NCBI GenBank assembly: GCA_964247055.1
Contig: OZ176056.1
Location: 6,634,001-6,698,000 of the forward strand
DNA length: 64,000 bases
DNA from: Paragordius varius
Taxonomy: Eukaryota; Nematomorpha
Direction: 5' to 3'
Numbering within the stretch: the stretch's first letter is position 1; each line of letters begins with the position of its first letter. Positions 13,330-30,236 of the stretch are shown piece after piece. Under the pieces are notes generated by a model, which made no database searches, was not told where the DNA came from, and worked only from the letters and a program-made list of their open reading frames with translations. The translations under genes were made by a program, and so were the position numbers.

Positions 13330-15330
13330 GACATCGATGAGAAATTATTTCCCACGCGGCCACCTACACACCAAATAGCTAGAAGAAGTATCACATAGCA
13401 TTAGGGATATTGCCGATACCCCCGACGAACTGATTAAACTCGAGAGGGGAAGTTCTCTTTCTCTTTTTCAAGCTGAAAAACCCCGAAAACAAATCAATAC
13501 ACGATGTCCTAACAGGCTAAATAGACGGAAAGCTATTCGGTTGATCACAGGAGTCCGCCAATGGCTTGTCACATGAACGGCAAAACCATCACACAATAAT
13601 ACACTCAAAAATCAGTCATACATCAAACGTTCCAATCAATTTCTGTACATCCCAACTCTCGGCAGATGAAATACAAAAATCAAAAAAAGAAAAAAACTCT
13701 GCTCCAGGATCTGACGGCCTAAACTAAACTTTAAAAATATTGACCCCAACGGTACGTGGTATGGCACAGATCTGACGCTGACAAAAACTGGCGCCTAATC
13801 ACCTACTGGACCACCTTATTATTAGTACACAAAATCACCAAATTTCTATCCAATCATAACATTCTATTCCCAGTACAAAAAGCCTTTCATCCGTTCGACA
13901 GTTGCCACCAGCCCAATTCCATCACATTTACATTTAAGCAGTCTAAAGCTAAGAAAAGCCAACTCTTTGGTGGATTGATAGTTCAGTCGCATTCGCATCT
14001 ATACCTCACAATTCCATCCTCAACAGCCTACGGGATTCCATCATGAGCCACAATTAGTCAATCTCATTGAAAACATATCCACAAACGCCACTAATGCGTT
14101 TGGCTGCCAAGAAAAGAAAACAAATTCAAGTCGGGCACTAAATAGCTGACCTCTTTCAGACTCTCTGTTTAAGTTATCAGCGACGCCCTAGTTCCCTTAA
14201 AATACGGCCATGTCACACTGGCATATGCGGATGATATCGCCATAATATTACTCAACCAAACAGCATATCAACAAGCAATTAATCAGCACAAGCCGCATTA
14301 GCCAACATCGTCCTTAAAATAAATCCCACAAAATGTCATTCTCTGGTTAGCCGACCACCCCAAATCACCTTCACAAACGATTGAACACTAAACAACATAA
14401 AGGAAGCCGATGCTATCAAGTTCCTAGGCAAACCAATAGCCTAGATTTCTTCAAACTTCCAAACTGCGAATTAATCGAGAAATTCAAAAATTCGGCCTAA
14501 GATCCAAAAAATAGATGCAATAAAACATTTTCTTAACTACCATTAACACGCATGTTGACGAATATCCAACTGAGAATATCGTATACTTCATCGATCCAAA
14601 TATATCCAAAATTTTAAAAGATATACTCTTCCCTCCAAACAACGCCACAAACAACTACATGTTTGGGTCTAGCCAGGAAGGTCATATGGTATCCCACTCT
14701 TCCAAAAATTTTCCGTATAGACGCAGTTTTTAAATCACACTTAACACTGACAACACGATTTAGTTTTCAGCTTTCCAGGCTTCGAAACGGTCAAAAAGTG
14801 CTTTAAGATGCAATAGCCATCCCATAACAAATACTCCAAATACCTATAAGACGTCTCCCCTACATCAACAAACACCAGATTGAGTACGAAAACATCTGCA
14901 CTAGAGCCAGAATATCAACTCTAGGCTTAGGAGGAAAATGGAACATAACGAACGCGCCGTCGAAATAATTATGCCGAATAGGCAAATAAAACAAACACTC
15001 TCTGGTCCACAGCCATAGACGATGGAAACACGAGTCCACCGACGCAGAACAACACAATATGTCCTAACATAGGCATGCAATGCGTGGTCATTTCATCTGC
15101 AAAACACACGCTTTGAGATACCGAGACTGGAAATTCATTTAAAAAGGCCTATTGAACATGTCTACCAGCTCCCAACGCGCCTCATCCACATAGAAACCCG
15201 ACGATGCACGCATCAATTTAAGGTAGCTGCGCCGGAAACATCATGCTACGGTGCAACAAGATTGTATTAATAAAAAACAGCTAAATCATTGAGTGTACAG
15301 TGCGAAAGCGAAGGTGGCCTGACCAACGCT
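13330..15330 (+). mobile_element. Decayed non-LTR retrotransposon (LINE), RT region
   Basis: Plus-strand translation gives pieces of a LINE reverse transcriptase: RSDADKNWRLITYWTTLL and FLSNHNILFPVQKAFHPFDS at about 13770-13910, ASIPHNSILNSLRDS at about 13997-14040 in another frame, and the catalytic motif LAYADDIAIILLNQTAYQQ at about 14218-14275, with YADD at 14224-14235. The wording resembles the R2/NeSL-type restriction-enzyme-like-endonuclease LINEs, but no endonuclease was confirmed. Many stops and frame changes show it is dead. It is interrupted by the Gypsy fossil on its left. Confidence 0.7.
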
Positions 15331-16590
15331 CACACAACTAAAATCTCATAATGTGAGCATTCAAAATAAATTTAATGGAATCGCGAAGTAAGAATAGCGA
15401 TAGTGATTGGGGAACTTGTTTCCTGGCACTAAGAATATGAGTCAATTTTCTATCATTTAGAAATTTGTAATAAAGTGCAGTTAATAAGGACATAAACACA
15501 ATCAAGTCCTGCGACATCTTTGAACTTATTAATGGTAGAAATCTGATTACAATTTCGTACCCTGTGTGTAGCCAGTACCGTTCGAACATCGTCCGCCTCT
15601 ACCGGTAAAAATTTGATTGCTCCAAACCCTGTCCATCCTAAAATTTCCAAGAAATACACACCACCAGCCTGAACATCTTTTCCAATAATTAGTTAGTTTT
15701 TATAAATTTATCTCTAATATACCGCCATCCGCTTTTTTAGCATATTATATATTTTTGTTACCTCTCCAAACTCCACTTTAGGAACTATCTCTCTCTCTCT
15801 CTCTCGCTATAGATATATACTTTGATAAATTAGCAAATGTGATATTAATGGCTTAACAAAATACAGGGTTTGAAATTCTTGCCATATGCTTAATTAACTA
15901 GATGTTTCACTATATTAGATGTTTGAACCAAATCCAATGTTATATATATAATTAATGATTTTAACCCATTTTTGGTAGAAGAATTACATGTATTATAAAA
16001 AACAATCATTAGATGCCGACGAACAATGGTAAACTGGTTAATGGATCCCACACAATTAAAATAAACATCAAATAAAATTGCAAATAGGCTTTTGTAATCA
16101 TCCTTAAACGACAGAAAAATAATTATTTTTGGAATCGGATTGGGTGTGATGAGAATTCAAAAGCGGACATAGCTTTTATCTTGCCGGCGTTCCATTGACA
16201 ATATGACAGATTTGGGTCGGCAAAAATCATCTTTGTCTTGTGGGACCAGAGCGTTGTTTAACGTCCCCTGAATTTGTTAATGCACAGCACTAGCATTAAC
16301 AAATACCTAATTAAAATCATGTATTAATCGATTAGCCAGAAAAATGGCAAAGCATTTCGCTACATGACATGGCTTCGTCTTAGACAGCAAAACCAATGAC
16401 AGACACCTTAAAATCGCTTCGATAGGAAATTTTCTGCATCGCTGAAATATCCTGAACTGGCGTCATCTAATTTATACTAGTTAGCTTCAATGGGGCACAC
16501 CGCACAGCAGCACTTCAATAATTTTGAAGATGTTGGATAATGACTTGGCGAATGGTTTGTCAGTGAGTCAATCCTTTTTTTGGCACCATA
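15331..16590. other. No gene recognised
   Basis: Contains a short (TC)n microsatellite near 15790-15806. Around 16190-16560 base composition is higher in G+C, which suggests a transposon fragment, but no motif was identified. Confidence 0.35.
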
Positions 16591-17153
16591 CATTAGAGCG
16601 GTGGTACTCACCAAAAAAATTTGACGGGCCAAATTGAATATATTTTTTCAAGGGCCATGAACCTTATAATTACAGATATTCCATTTGAAACATATGCACA
16701 TATTAAATCAGCACAATAATTTTTTCGCGGATCGCATGTAATCCAGCTAAAAACTAGTTCATTTAGTTCAAAAAATTAATATATTTTGATAACAACATTT
16801 ATTTTGATATTAACCAATTTTTTTGACAAATTTGGATTCGCCTCATGACAGGCCAATCTTAATACGTCATCCATGTGATTATCGGTAAGCGATTTTTGTA
16901 TGTATTCTTGTCATAATTCATTTTTGAATATGCCGTCTTATATGTGTAAGTTGAGGGAAAAGCAGTTAAGATAACTTGAGCACTATTTTTTATATTTTCA
17001 TATTTATTTGGCACATCTTACCAACCCTACATATTTGTCTCCAAATTGGCATTTTTAAAATCTATGAATTCTTCAATGATAGCCCCTGATAAAAACCAAA
17101 ATCAAGTTGCTTAATATTGGATACATCCATATAACATGGATTTTCAACGAGTT

Positions 17154-17701
17154 TTAACACATCGATTCAAATTGGGGCATCTAAATACCCCATTTAAGTT
17201 AGGAAAAACTACTGAAGGAAACGGTCCCAATTTAAATTTATGCTTCTATCTTATTAATTATATAAATATTCCAAAATATGTAAATAAATTGTTTTGAAAA
17301 AAAAGTTCCATGTCAAACTACTTCGCCATTTTTATTTTATAAAATATTTGCAAAATATCGTCTTCATTTAATTATAACATAAAATCAAAGCTAATTTATT
17401 TAAATTACATCTACATTGATAGAAATGGAAAAAGAGGTTTATTGTGCATTATTTTTTAAATTTACCATTTTTACCATTTCACACATGTCACATTGAATGA
17501 CGAAATTTTTACCTTTCGGTTTTAACTTAAAATAAGTACAAGTATTTTTGAATATTTTTATATATTTCGGTTTATTAATGTTTAAGTGCAAAATTTTGCC
17601 ATGGTTTCGATTCCTTCCATATTTTTTAAAGAATTTAATTTTAAACAGGCCTGGGGCAAACTACCCCAATTTGAAATGAACGTGTTATATCCAAGTGTTA
17701 A
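17154..17701 (+). mobile_element. TTAA-type MITE, copy 1
   Basis: Flanked by TTAA at 17154-17157 and 17698-17701. The ends are CACATCGATTCAAATTGGGG and, reversed, CACTTGGATATAACACG. The family core includes AACGGTCCCAATTTAAAT. TTAA target sites point to piggyBac-like transposition. It carries no coding capacity and is nested in the hAT element. Confidence 0.85.
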
Positions 17702-17838
17702 GCAATTTTTAATATTTCTTAATTGTTGAAATCTAAATTCATCTCATTATATAAAAATATTAAATATTATTATTAAAATCTCCACTAGAAAATTGGGTTA
17801 TTATTTTGCTCCCTTGACTTGAATTAAAAATACTAAGT

Positions 17839-18970
17839 TTAGAAGTAATTTCGCAAAGGTAGGCTAATAACCGACCATTTGTTACTATTAATTTTCTCGT
17901 CAAACTTGTTATCAATAAATAATATTTCATGTCTTAAAACAAAAAATCTACTTAATACTCTGCTAAGGCTTAGCAATCTATCGGTGGTATACAAAAGAAT
18001 ATCATCAAACTCATTGTGGATATCTTTTAAAAGGTTTTTGAATTTATGGCGGTTGAATTCTCTGCTCCGGATGTGGTTTACTATGTCCACAACCGTTTTA
18101 TGTACTGAATTGGGTGATTCATCTTTTACGCACGAAACCAAGTTTTGCTGATAAATAAAGCAATGAAAGGATAAAATATTTTGCAATTTATATTTGTTTA
18201 TTAAAAGAAAATCCTTTGTTTATTTCAATCATAGAGGGACAGCCATTTGTGCAAATCGAAACCAATTTTTTCATAGATATACTATCATTATCGAAAAAAG
18301 TGCTAATTATTTCGAGAAAATCACTTTCCTTCGTAGTATTATTCATTGGTAAAAATTTTAAATATTCCTCGTTGAATATTGCGAAATCTCACGCGCACAT
18401 TGAGTAGCTAAATTAATATCAGTGCTCAATCAATAGCAATATTAATATATTTATGGTTTCTTAAAGCCAATAATGTATTGTAATTATATTTAAACATATC
18501 TTCAATGCATCGAGCACATGTTGAATCAGAAAGTTGAAGCTTTTTAATTTGCCTCATAAATCGATCTTTATTATGTAATTTATCAAATAAAAAAAGTGCA
18601 ATCATTAATTCATTCTATTAAATGGAATCAGTGAACGGTTTCATTTTTTCCTAAAATATACAATTTCATACGAAGCTAATGTTACAACTTTTTCTGAGAG
18701 AATGGACATAATAGATTTTTCTTTCTGGTATAATTCCTAAAATTTTTTATATTTTCGTTTCTTTCCTCATGATTTTATGTTACCTTATGAGAATAATGGA
18801 TTGTAAAATGTCTTTGAATATTATTTTTTTATAATTTGTTGTCCTTACATACAAGGCAGGTAACAACATTTTTATTTTAAACGACAAAGAATTTTTCTTC
18901 CCATTCTTTTTAAAAGGAGAGATTTTCATCGGATAATTTACGTTTTTTAGCATTAGATGTATCCTTTGAA
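17839..18970 (-). pseudogene. hAT transposase relic (BED finger / GTF2IRD2-ZBED-like)
   Basis: Minus-strand pieces from about 18950 to 17840 give, in order, a BED-type zinc finger (CLVCKDN then HFTIHYSH), the middle of a hAT transposase (STCARCIEDMFKYNYNTL; CTNGCPSMIEINKGF), and a 115-codon open part beginning SFHCFIYQQNLVSC and containing VDIVNHIRSREFNRHKFKNL. That part aligns well from memory with the CIIHQ...FIRSRGLNHRQF region of ZBED5/GTF2IRD2-type hAT transposases. Several in-frame stops show it is inactive. It belongs to the hAT element at 16599-19413. Confidence 0.8.
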
Positions 18971-19421
18971 TTTGTGTATATTATATAAATTTTTTCGAAA
19001 AAATAGAATTATAATTCGAATTATGCTATAAAAAAACAAGTCGAAATTTTATGGGAATGAGTTATAAAAAATGATGCATGATAGCAATGAAAAGAATATG
19101 TATATGCAAGTTTGGGTGAAAGGCTTGCTTAAATACAAAAATATGCAATAATTTCAAAATAGAAAATAAAATAGAATGCAGAAACAGAAACAACGGTTTT
19201 GAAATCATGTTAATGTAAGGAATATTTTCTACATTTAAAATTGGGTAAAAAATAAAAATTACCAAAACTAAGTTCAAATAAAAATTAATAAATATAAGCA
19301 AAAATCCGATTATGTGTATTTTAAAAAATTACCAATAAAAAAATAATTTAAGTATCAATATGGTGATAGGGCAATTTCAAACCACTCTTAGGGCCGCGGT
19401 TTGAGTATCACTGCATTAGAG

Positions 19422-19977
19422 AGATGAGAATGCGTAAAAGCCGATGTACACTATTTTGAATAAAATCATTTGATTTTTTTTCAATATAACATGTGCTTTT
19501 ACCAAAAAGCCTAACTTATGACTACATTTGATACTTACTAAAAAGTATATTAACATCAATCTTAAAAATTAGGCCCTTTAGGCGCTGTTCAATGTAAATA
19601 GGTCATTATGAGGGGGAGGGGAGATGATAGCGGCGTCAACTGTATTCCAAAGAACTGACAATAATTCTAGGTTTTGATTTAAGTTATAACTGTTTTATAC
19701 ATAGTTATCGTAAATATTAAAATTCGTAATAATATAATGAGCAATTTTCAGGTCCATCTTACACTATTTCAATCAGGCGTAACACCTAATTTTTTTTAAC
19801 CTAAGATTATTATCCAGCATCCATCCTTAAATCACCATTTTATCTAAATAATATTAATACTCGACCAAACTTTTAGGCTAATTTAATACTTTGCTTCATT
19901 TTCCGTTAAATATTTTTAAAATATTTGCTCCACCTCAAAATTTAAAATATTTTAAGCTTCAAAATATATTTTGTTTT
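19422..19977. other. No gene recognised
   Basis: AT-rich spacer. A short GC-rich patch lies near 19607-19640; nothing else was supported. Confidence 0.4.
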
Positions 19978-20187
19978 TGAAGATTTTCAAATGAGGCTTG
20001 ATGATAAAGTAGGTAGAGCGCCGGACTCTCACACTGAGTGCCTGAGTTCGAACCCCGAAACACGTAAATTTGCCATCATCACTGTCAGCCCTGGGCAAGC
20101 GAGTGTTAAAGCATTCACAAGTCCGGATACAATTTAAGTCCTTACCCATTAAGGAAAAAAGAGACTCTAAACTGAAGATTTTCAAAT
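19978..20187 (+). mobile_element. tRNA-derived SINE with perfect target duplications
   Basis: The body, 19993-20172, starts with a tRNA-like head. The A-box-like stretch is TAGGTAGAGCGCC and the B box is GAGTTCGAACCCC, as for an RNA polymerase III internal promoter. The body ends GAGACTCTAAAC without a poly-A tail. Both sides carry the same 15 bp, TGAAGATTTTCAAAT (19978-19992 and 20173-20187), so the insertion is recent. A 5'-truncated relative lies at 978-1057. The non-poly-A 3' end suggests mobilisation by a LINE that recognises a specific 3' tail. Confidence 0.93.
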
Positions 20188-20969
20188 ATATCCATTTGCA
20201 ACTGGTCATATTGAAATACAATCTGTTAAAAAAATTTAAATATTTTTTAATTTAAAATTTGGATTTTGATATTGTGATCGGAAATATTGATATAATAAAA
20301 CAATTTCGAAAACTTAATAACACATATTAAAAAAATGTAGAATGTAGGCTCTAAAAAAACAATTTTCCAAAAAGCCTGTAGTCTCATTCCAATTCAAATA
20401 ATATAATTTCTTTATTTACAAATGACCAATTATGGTTACTTTTTTGAAATGCCCCAAAGCCGTCCCTCTCTTGTATAAAATAGAGGTTTTTTTAAAAAAT
20501 CTCTAAAATCCCATCTTCAGCATAATTTCCTGTAAAACGTGTGGGCCATTTATTTCAGAAATATTTTTGCCTTTTTACCAATGCAGAACCTCCTCGGCTC
20601 TTTCAATTTATATTGAGTCGCCTTCACCTCAAATATCCATAAATCTATTTCAAGCTATTTTTGGCCAAAGTTATGAAAAGTTAATGCTTATTCTTATTTA
20701 AATGCATAAGTTTAGTCCGAATTCATTTAGCCGCTAGAAAGAGCTTCCCTCATGTCGCACTAATATTACGCTTTGAAGGCATTCACCTAACTTATAAAAG
20801 GGTTTAGGGAAAATCTAAATAATATTGAAGTGCTTTTGTAAGCCTCTGGAAATCGATAAAACATTTTACCATATAAAATGAGATAGCTTTTTATCTAATA
20901 AAATGTGAAATCACATGGATTATAAATGAAAAATTTTTTTAAAAAAAAATAAACCTCTTTTTTGCACAC

Positions 20970-21009
<40 letters not shown>

Positions 21010-22387
21010 CCCGCAAAGCCATTTGGTTTGGACACCCCTGGTTATGATATTTGTGTAAAAACGCTATTTAATAATTTTGAAGATATAATGAGTAACATAT
21101 TTTCAGAAGCAAACTTCTTTTTATGAATGTTATAACCAAATTACACCTGATTATCTGTTTAATATATTTTGGCGTTACTTTAAATGTAAGTATGGGATTC
21201 GGGCAGATACTGAGAATATAGAAACCTATTATAACACCTCATTATCCGATTACAGATAATTTTGATTCTATTTTAAAACCAAATAAAATAAACCATTTAC
21301 ATTTTTACTGGATTATTTAAGTTTAGGATGCTCGTGGAAAGAGCATATCGTGATGTTCCATAACTGACAAAAATTATTTTAAGGTACTAGCGAAGGTATA
21401 TATTTTCATATTTTTGAATGTTTTAAAACCCTATAAAAATATACGTAAATACAATCTCAAGCCTATATTAAAAAAATAGATTCTGTTTATTTTCTAAAAG
21501 TAGAATAAATGTTTTTTATATATCTCATAATTATCTATAATTAAAAACACATTAAGTGATACCAAAGCACTATTTTAATGCGTTTATAATATAATTTTAT
21601 AACATTTTTAAGATAATAATTTTGTATATTATTAGCTGTGTTTACATTCTAATTTTTATGATTTCATTAAACAGGAAAAGGTCATAAATTATATACTTAA
21701 AAATTTGTTTTAGGTAATTATACGAAAATAATCTTAATTGCTAAAAATTGGTCGTTTTCTAAAAGTCATATATGTCATTTACAAATTTAAAATCCATATC
21801 GACAATATATTATGTATATAAATAAAATGGTGACAGGTGTGAAATTAGCTTTACGCCATATTGTCCAAATAAAAAAGACATTTTTTAGCATGATGTATTG
21901 ATATAGCGATTAAACGGTGTGATTTGTTTTTTATATGAAGGCAAACTCAAATAATAATTGCCTAAAATCAATAAAATATTTCATTTTTAAGTTAAAAGTT
22001 GATATTTGATAAAAGGATTTAATTTCTGACACTAAGTTATTATACCCTATTTGATAACTTAAAAGGGAATGTTCAATAATTATCGGCTAAATGCAAATTT
22101 ATATTATCAGTATTTTTCAAAATATTTATAAATATGGTAGAAAACAAAAGGTAATGAATGTTATTTTAAATAATATTATATATTCAACTCATTTTGGATC
22201 CAATCTTTTTACTTGTTTGAATGCATATTCAAGTTTTTATAGTCGGATTTAATTCGGAAAACTTATTGAACCGAAACAGATGACAGTACATTTTTTGTAA
22301 GATTCGTGGATTATGTTTTAAAAATTTCGCTGATAAATGATCCCGCCATGTTATATGAATTATAAATAAAATTATTTTTATATATAT
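20188..22387. other. No gene; microsatellite and hAT-MITE end
   Basis: Contains an (AT)n run at 20972-21007 and, at about 21008-21040, a sequence ending TTTGGACACCCCTG. This matches one end of the 259-bp hAT MITE at 22899-23157. The opposite end was not found. The rest is featureless AT-rich DNA downstream of the NK1 gene. Confidence 0.5.
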
Positions 22388-26238
<3,851 letters not shown>

Positions 26239-26740
26239 TTAACACTTCGATTTAAATTGGGGTATCTAAATACCCCAGACACAATTTACCAGACACAATT
26301 TAAGTTATATTTTTGAAAAACTACTGAAGGAAACGGTCCCAATTTAAATTTATGCTTCTATCCTAATAAATATTTTATAAATATGCCAAAAAACTAAAAT
26401 TTTGTTTAAAAAAAGTTGCATGTCAAACTATTTCGATGCCATTTTTAATTTAGAAATTTTTGCTAAATATCGTCTTTAGTTAATTTTAAGGGCAAAATCA
26501 AAGCTAATTTTTTATTTAAATTACACCTAACATTGATAGTAGAAAAAGCGGTTTATTTTGTATCTTTTCATTTTACCATTGCACATATGTCACGTTGACT
26601 AAACTTTTACCTTTAGTAAGTGCAAAATTTGATGGTCTCGATTCCTTCAAATTTAGAGAATTTAATTATAAACAGGCCTGGTTTATCCAACTACCCCAAT
26701 ATTAATCGAATGAAATGCATGTGTTGTATCGAAGTGTTAA
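26239..26740 (+). mobile_element. TTAA-type MITE, copy 2
   Basis: TTAA at 26239-26242 and 26737-26740 bound a copy starting CACTTCGATTTAAATTGGGG and ending, reversed, CACTTCGATACAACACATGC. The core carries AACGGTCCCAATTTAAAT. This is the best-preserved pair of ends in the family. Confidence 0.88.
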
Positions 26741-28483
26741 ATTACAAAGATTTTTACACAAAGTATATATTTTTTTAAAAGGATACTTTCATTGATGCTG
26801 ATAATTTAAATTTCCTCAGTTAACGATCTATCCTGGAATCATACATAAAGACATAAGTTTTAAATTACAGAAAGATAATACTAACGAGAAAATATGGAAT
26901 TTATTGAAGCAGCCTTCATCTTCGCTGCATTATCGGTTACAATGGTAATTTTTAGATTTACAATATCTTTTTTAATTGGTTCCATTATGTTAAAGATATA
27001 TTCGGCAAATGTTAAACTTAACAGAAATTGATTTTTGGGATCATTGGCCAATAATATTATTGATCCCTACGAATATTAATAAAGGAATCGACGATTAATA
27101 AAATATTATTTTTACATATTCTTTCAACTTCTATTTTTATATCTTCATATCAAGAATCTAGTTATTCATTGGAAATATGTTGTCTATTTGGAATAGCATA
27201 ATTTAGTTTTGAACTATGAATTAAACTCCGAAAATGTTTATTTTCAGCTATGTTAAGAGTCGAGCATGTAAATATAAATTTTGCTAAATATTTCTGGCTA
27301 ATATCTTCTTGAAACAGAAATTATAAGTTAAACTTACGAAATTTTATACTTAGCCTGCTTTCGACCATCACCTTCTGTCATATAATTATTTCATTAACTT
27401 CTTTTTGATGTTTCTTCATTCGGTTTTTATATAAATATATAGTGTAATTACATTTATTCCATGTAACTTGATTTTCTAAATCGAAATATTTCCACAAGGC
27501 TGATTTTATTATGATTTAGGAAGTAAAGAAAAAAGTGTATATATTATATTTAAAACAAAATAATACATATATAATTAATATAAGGTTTTGTTTTCCTAAA
27601 AATTGTAAAATTAAAAAAATAAAAAAAAATTGACCTAGATCATCTAGTTATAATTTTTTGATGCGACACGCCAATTGTTTTAAGCTGAAAATCCGGTTAA
27701 CAAAGCCATTTGTGTTGGACACCCTGTGATAGATTTAGATATTAAAAAATAATATTTTTCAAACAATGCATATTTTGTGTAAAAATTTAATTTATAGTGA
27801 AATACTTTTAAAACGCATTTTAAGGTGTATAACATAGATTTGAACTTTTATTTTATCGCATTTAAAGCTAACAATAAAATTTGCAGTCATTTAAAGATGC
27901 GTCCATCAAATTATGTACGTTTCAAGACATTAAAAATGTCTCTTGCACTTTTTGTCGTAGTTAACATATTGAAGTAGTTTTATATCCCAGAGCTCAGTTT
28001 TGTATATTAACTACTGTTTTGAAAGTTTTAGTTAAAATTAAATACATTGTATGTATCAGATAAAACAAACTTATTTTTTTCCAGTTGATTCCGTGAGTCT
28101 GATATTGGGACAGTTTTAAGACACGATTGAGACGAACAGCGGTAATTTGGAGGTGATTAAAATGATTTTTATTTGATTATCTTTTAAAAATGCAAAAGCT
28201 TGCATGGAGAAAGGGGAACGCTATCACAAGCCACCCATCTGCAAAAAGTGTCTTCAAGTGTTGCACCGTTTCACCATGGTTTAAAATACCATATATGTTT
28301 CATCAAAACTTTCTAAATAATAAATTACAGTATTTATTTCATAAAATAATTTTATCATAATCTGGCATTTTTCGAATCTCGGTATTTTTGTGATTTAAAA
28401 AAAAAATGTCCAAATTAAAATTATAACAGCATATAGAAATTATATTGATTTGCCTTTTAAATGAGATTTTATTAATAAAAAAT
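26741..28483. other. No gene; hAT-MITE end at 27690-27727
   Basis: Near 27700-27725 the sequence AAAGCCATTTGTGTTGGACA ending CACCCTG is an end of the hAT MITE family. At 27970-28035 a stretch with ATCCCAGAGCTCAGTTTTGT is an inverted copy of one at about 45850-45905. Otherwise featureless. Confidence 0.45.
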
Positions 28484-29122
28484 TTGAAATTTAAGAGTGT
28501 CCTTGAATTCAAGTTGGTTGCACATTTTAAGTTGGTCCTTGAACACTGCAAGTTGATCCTTGAACACTGCAAGTTGGTCCTTGAACATCTGAAGTTTTTA
28601 AAACTTCAAGTTGGTCCTTAACCTATATGTTTTGTTTTTTACTTTTATCAATCAAATCGGGTATCATTCATATTTTTTTAGCCCATTTACTTTATTTAAC
28701 ATATATTTTAATTAAATCGATTTTCATTGACGTATATCGTTATTTATTTCCTAAAACTAATTTTATATATTTTTAATATTTTACGTAAATTTATTACTAG
28801 GTTTTTAGGATATTGAATACAATTTTTGATTTAAAATTTATAAGGTAACAATTTGTTGAATTGGGAATATTAGTTTTAAACAAAAAGTAATTATTGTATA
28901 AAAATTAAATATTTTAATGAATAAATATATAGTTTAATAAATAATAAAATAAAAAATGCAAATTATGGTCGAATCCAAACATATAAATTTAAGGACCATC
29001 TTGGAGTTAAAGATCGAAATGTTACACAACTTGAGGTGTTGAAGGAAACTTGAAGTGTTTACGGACTTTTTTTAAAATGTTCAAGGAACAATTTAAAGTG
29101 AAAGACACTCTTGAAGTGCAAA
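28484..29122. mobile_element. Subterminal-repeat MITE, copy 1
   Basis: Both ends are built from short repeats of the form CAAGTTGGTCCTTGAACACT, inverted between the two sides. The right end reads GACACTCTTGAAGTGCAAAA. Two further copies lie at 33583-34158 and 50316-50894. There is no open frame of note: the short frame on the minus strand merely reads through the repeats. Confidence 0.8.
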
Positions 29123-29747
29123 AGGTAAGAATAAAACGTTTATCAAAAATATAAACTATCGAATCCATAAATTTAAAACATTTGCCTTTAAAACAAAATA
29201 TTCATGTGTTTTTGTTTTCAAACATATATATTGCATCTAAGTATTATATGGTTAAATAATGAGGTTCGGAAAGATAACAAAAGATAACAGAAATTCTATT
29301 GAACTTTAATCACCTGCTTCTTTCAAATGTGTTTTAGGCAATAAATATATAAAAAAGTGATTAAATATACTTGTTTTCTATTGGAGGACAACAATGTTTT
29401 ATTTATACAGTATTTATACAAGTTTAGATATTAGATAAAAAAACTACCCTAAAAGTAATCGTCTGCAAAAAATTAAAATAAAAGGAAGTGTTAATGTAAC
29501 TATAAGTAACGTAAGACAAAATTAATCAACATTTAGTTTCTTAAAACAGTCTTTATAATATATCTTAACAATTTAGAGTAAATAAATATTAAAACAAATA
29601 TGATTATTGAAGGAAAACGATCGCTTTTATATTTGGACCCCAGTTGTGAATATATAAAAATGAAAATATTGAGACAGTTAACGTATATATAATTTAAAAA
29701 CTTTGCTATTTGACATGATAAATAATAGAAAAAAATTAAAATATTTA

Positions 29748-30183
29748 AAAAACTACTGAAAAAACGGTCCCAATTTAATTATGCTTCTATCCTAAAAATA
29801 GGCCCTATCTAAATGAAATTTGGTTTGGAAAAAAAATTCCATATCAAACTACTTCGACTCCATTTAATTCAATCAATTTTTAAAATATCCTGTTTATTTG
29901 ATATAAAAGATATAATAAAAATCAATTTTACATTTAAATCACTTCCAACATTGGTAGAAACAGAAAAAGTTGGTTTATATTATATTAATTTCAAATTCAC
30001 ATGCACACTATCATGTTGACTAAATATTACCTTGAGGTTTTACCTAAATATAAGTAATATCAAGTATTTTTGATGGAATTTTATATTAGGTTTATTAATA
30101 TTATAAATTTTTGGATTTGGGGTATCCAACAACCCCAATTGGAATCGAGGGTCTGAAATCAATGTGTTGTATCCAAGTGTTAA
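29748..30183 (+). mobile_element. TTAA-type MITE, copy 3 (left end missing), abutting KDSR
   Basis: The conserved right end GTATCCAAGTGTTAA finishes at 30183, 53 bp before the KDSR start codon. The left tip is missing; recognisable sequence starts near AAAACTACTGAAAAAACGGT. Because it sits directly against the gene it probably supplies part of the promoter or 5' leader. Confidence 0.82.
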
Positions 30184-30236
30184 GTGTTATAACATTAATA
30201 TTTTTTTACATACATTAAACAATATGTAAATTAAGC

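Larger units (their letters stand above)
16599..19413 (-). mobile_element. hAT DNA transposon, about 2.8 kb
   Basis: The ends are a terminal inverted repeat: the right end reads, in reverse complement, CAGTGATACTCAAACCGCGG and the left end CGGTGGTACTCACC. The element is flanked by a perfect 8-bp target duplication, CATTAGAG, at 16591-16598 and 19414-19421, the hAT hallmark. A decayed transposase lies inside on the minus strand. A TTAA-type MITE (17154-17701) has inserted later. This looks like a formerly autonomous copy. Confidence 0.92.

Noticed and set aside
19998-20060. Possible functional tRNA gene
   Set aside because: A and B boxes are present, but the stem pairing is not complete and the sequence continues into a SINE body with 15-bp target duplications.
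28484-29122. CRISPR-like array from short repeated units
   Set aside because: The 20-bp units are inverted between two ends of a MITE, lack regular spacers, and the genome is animal.
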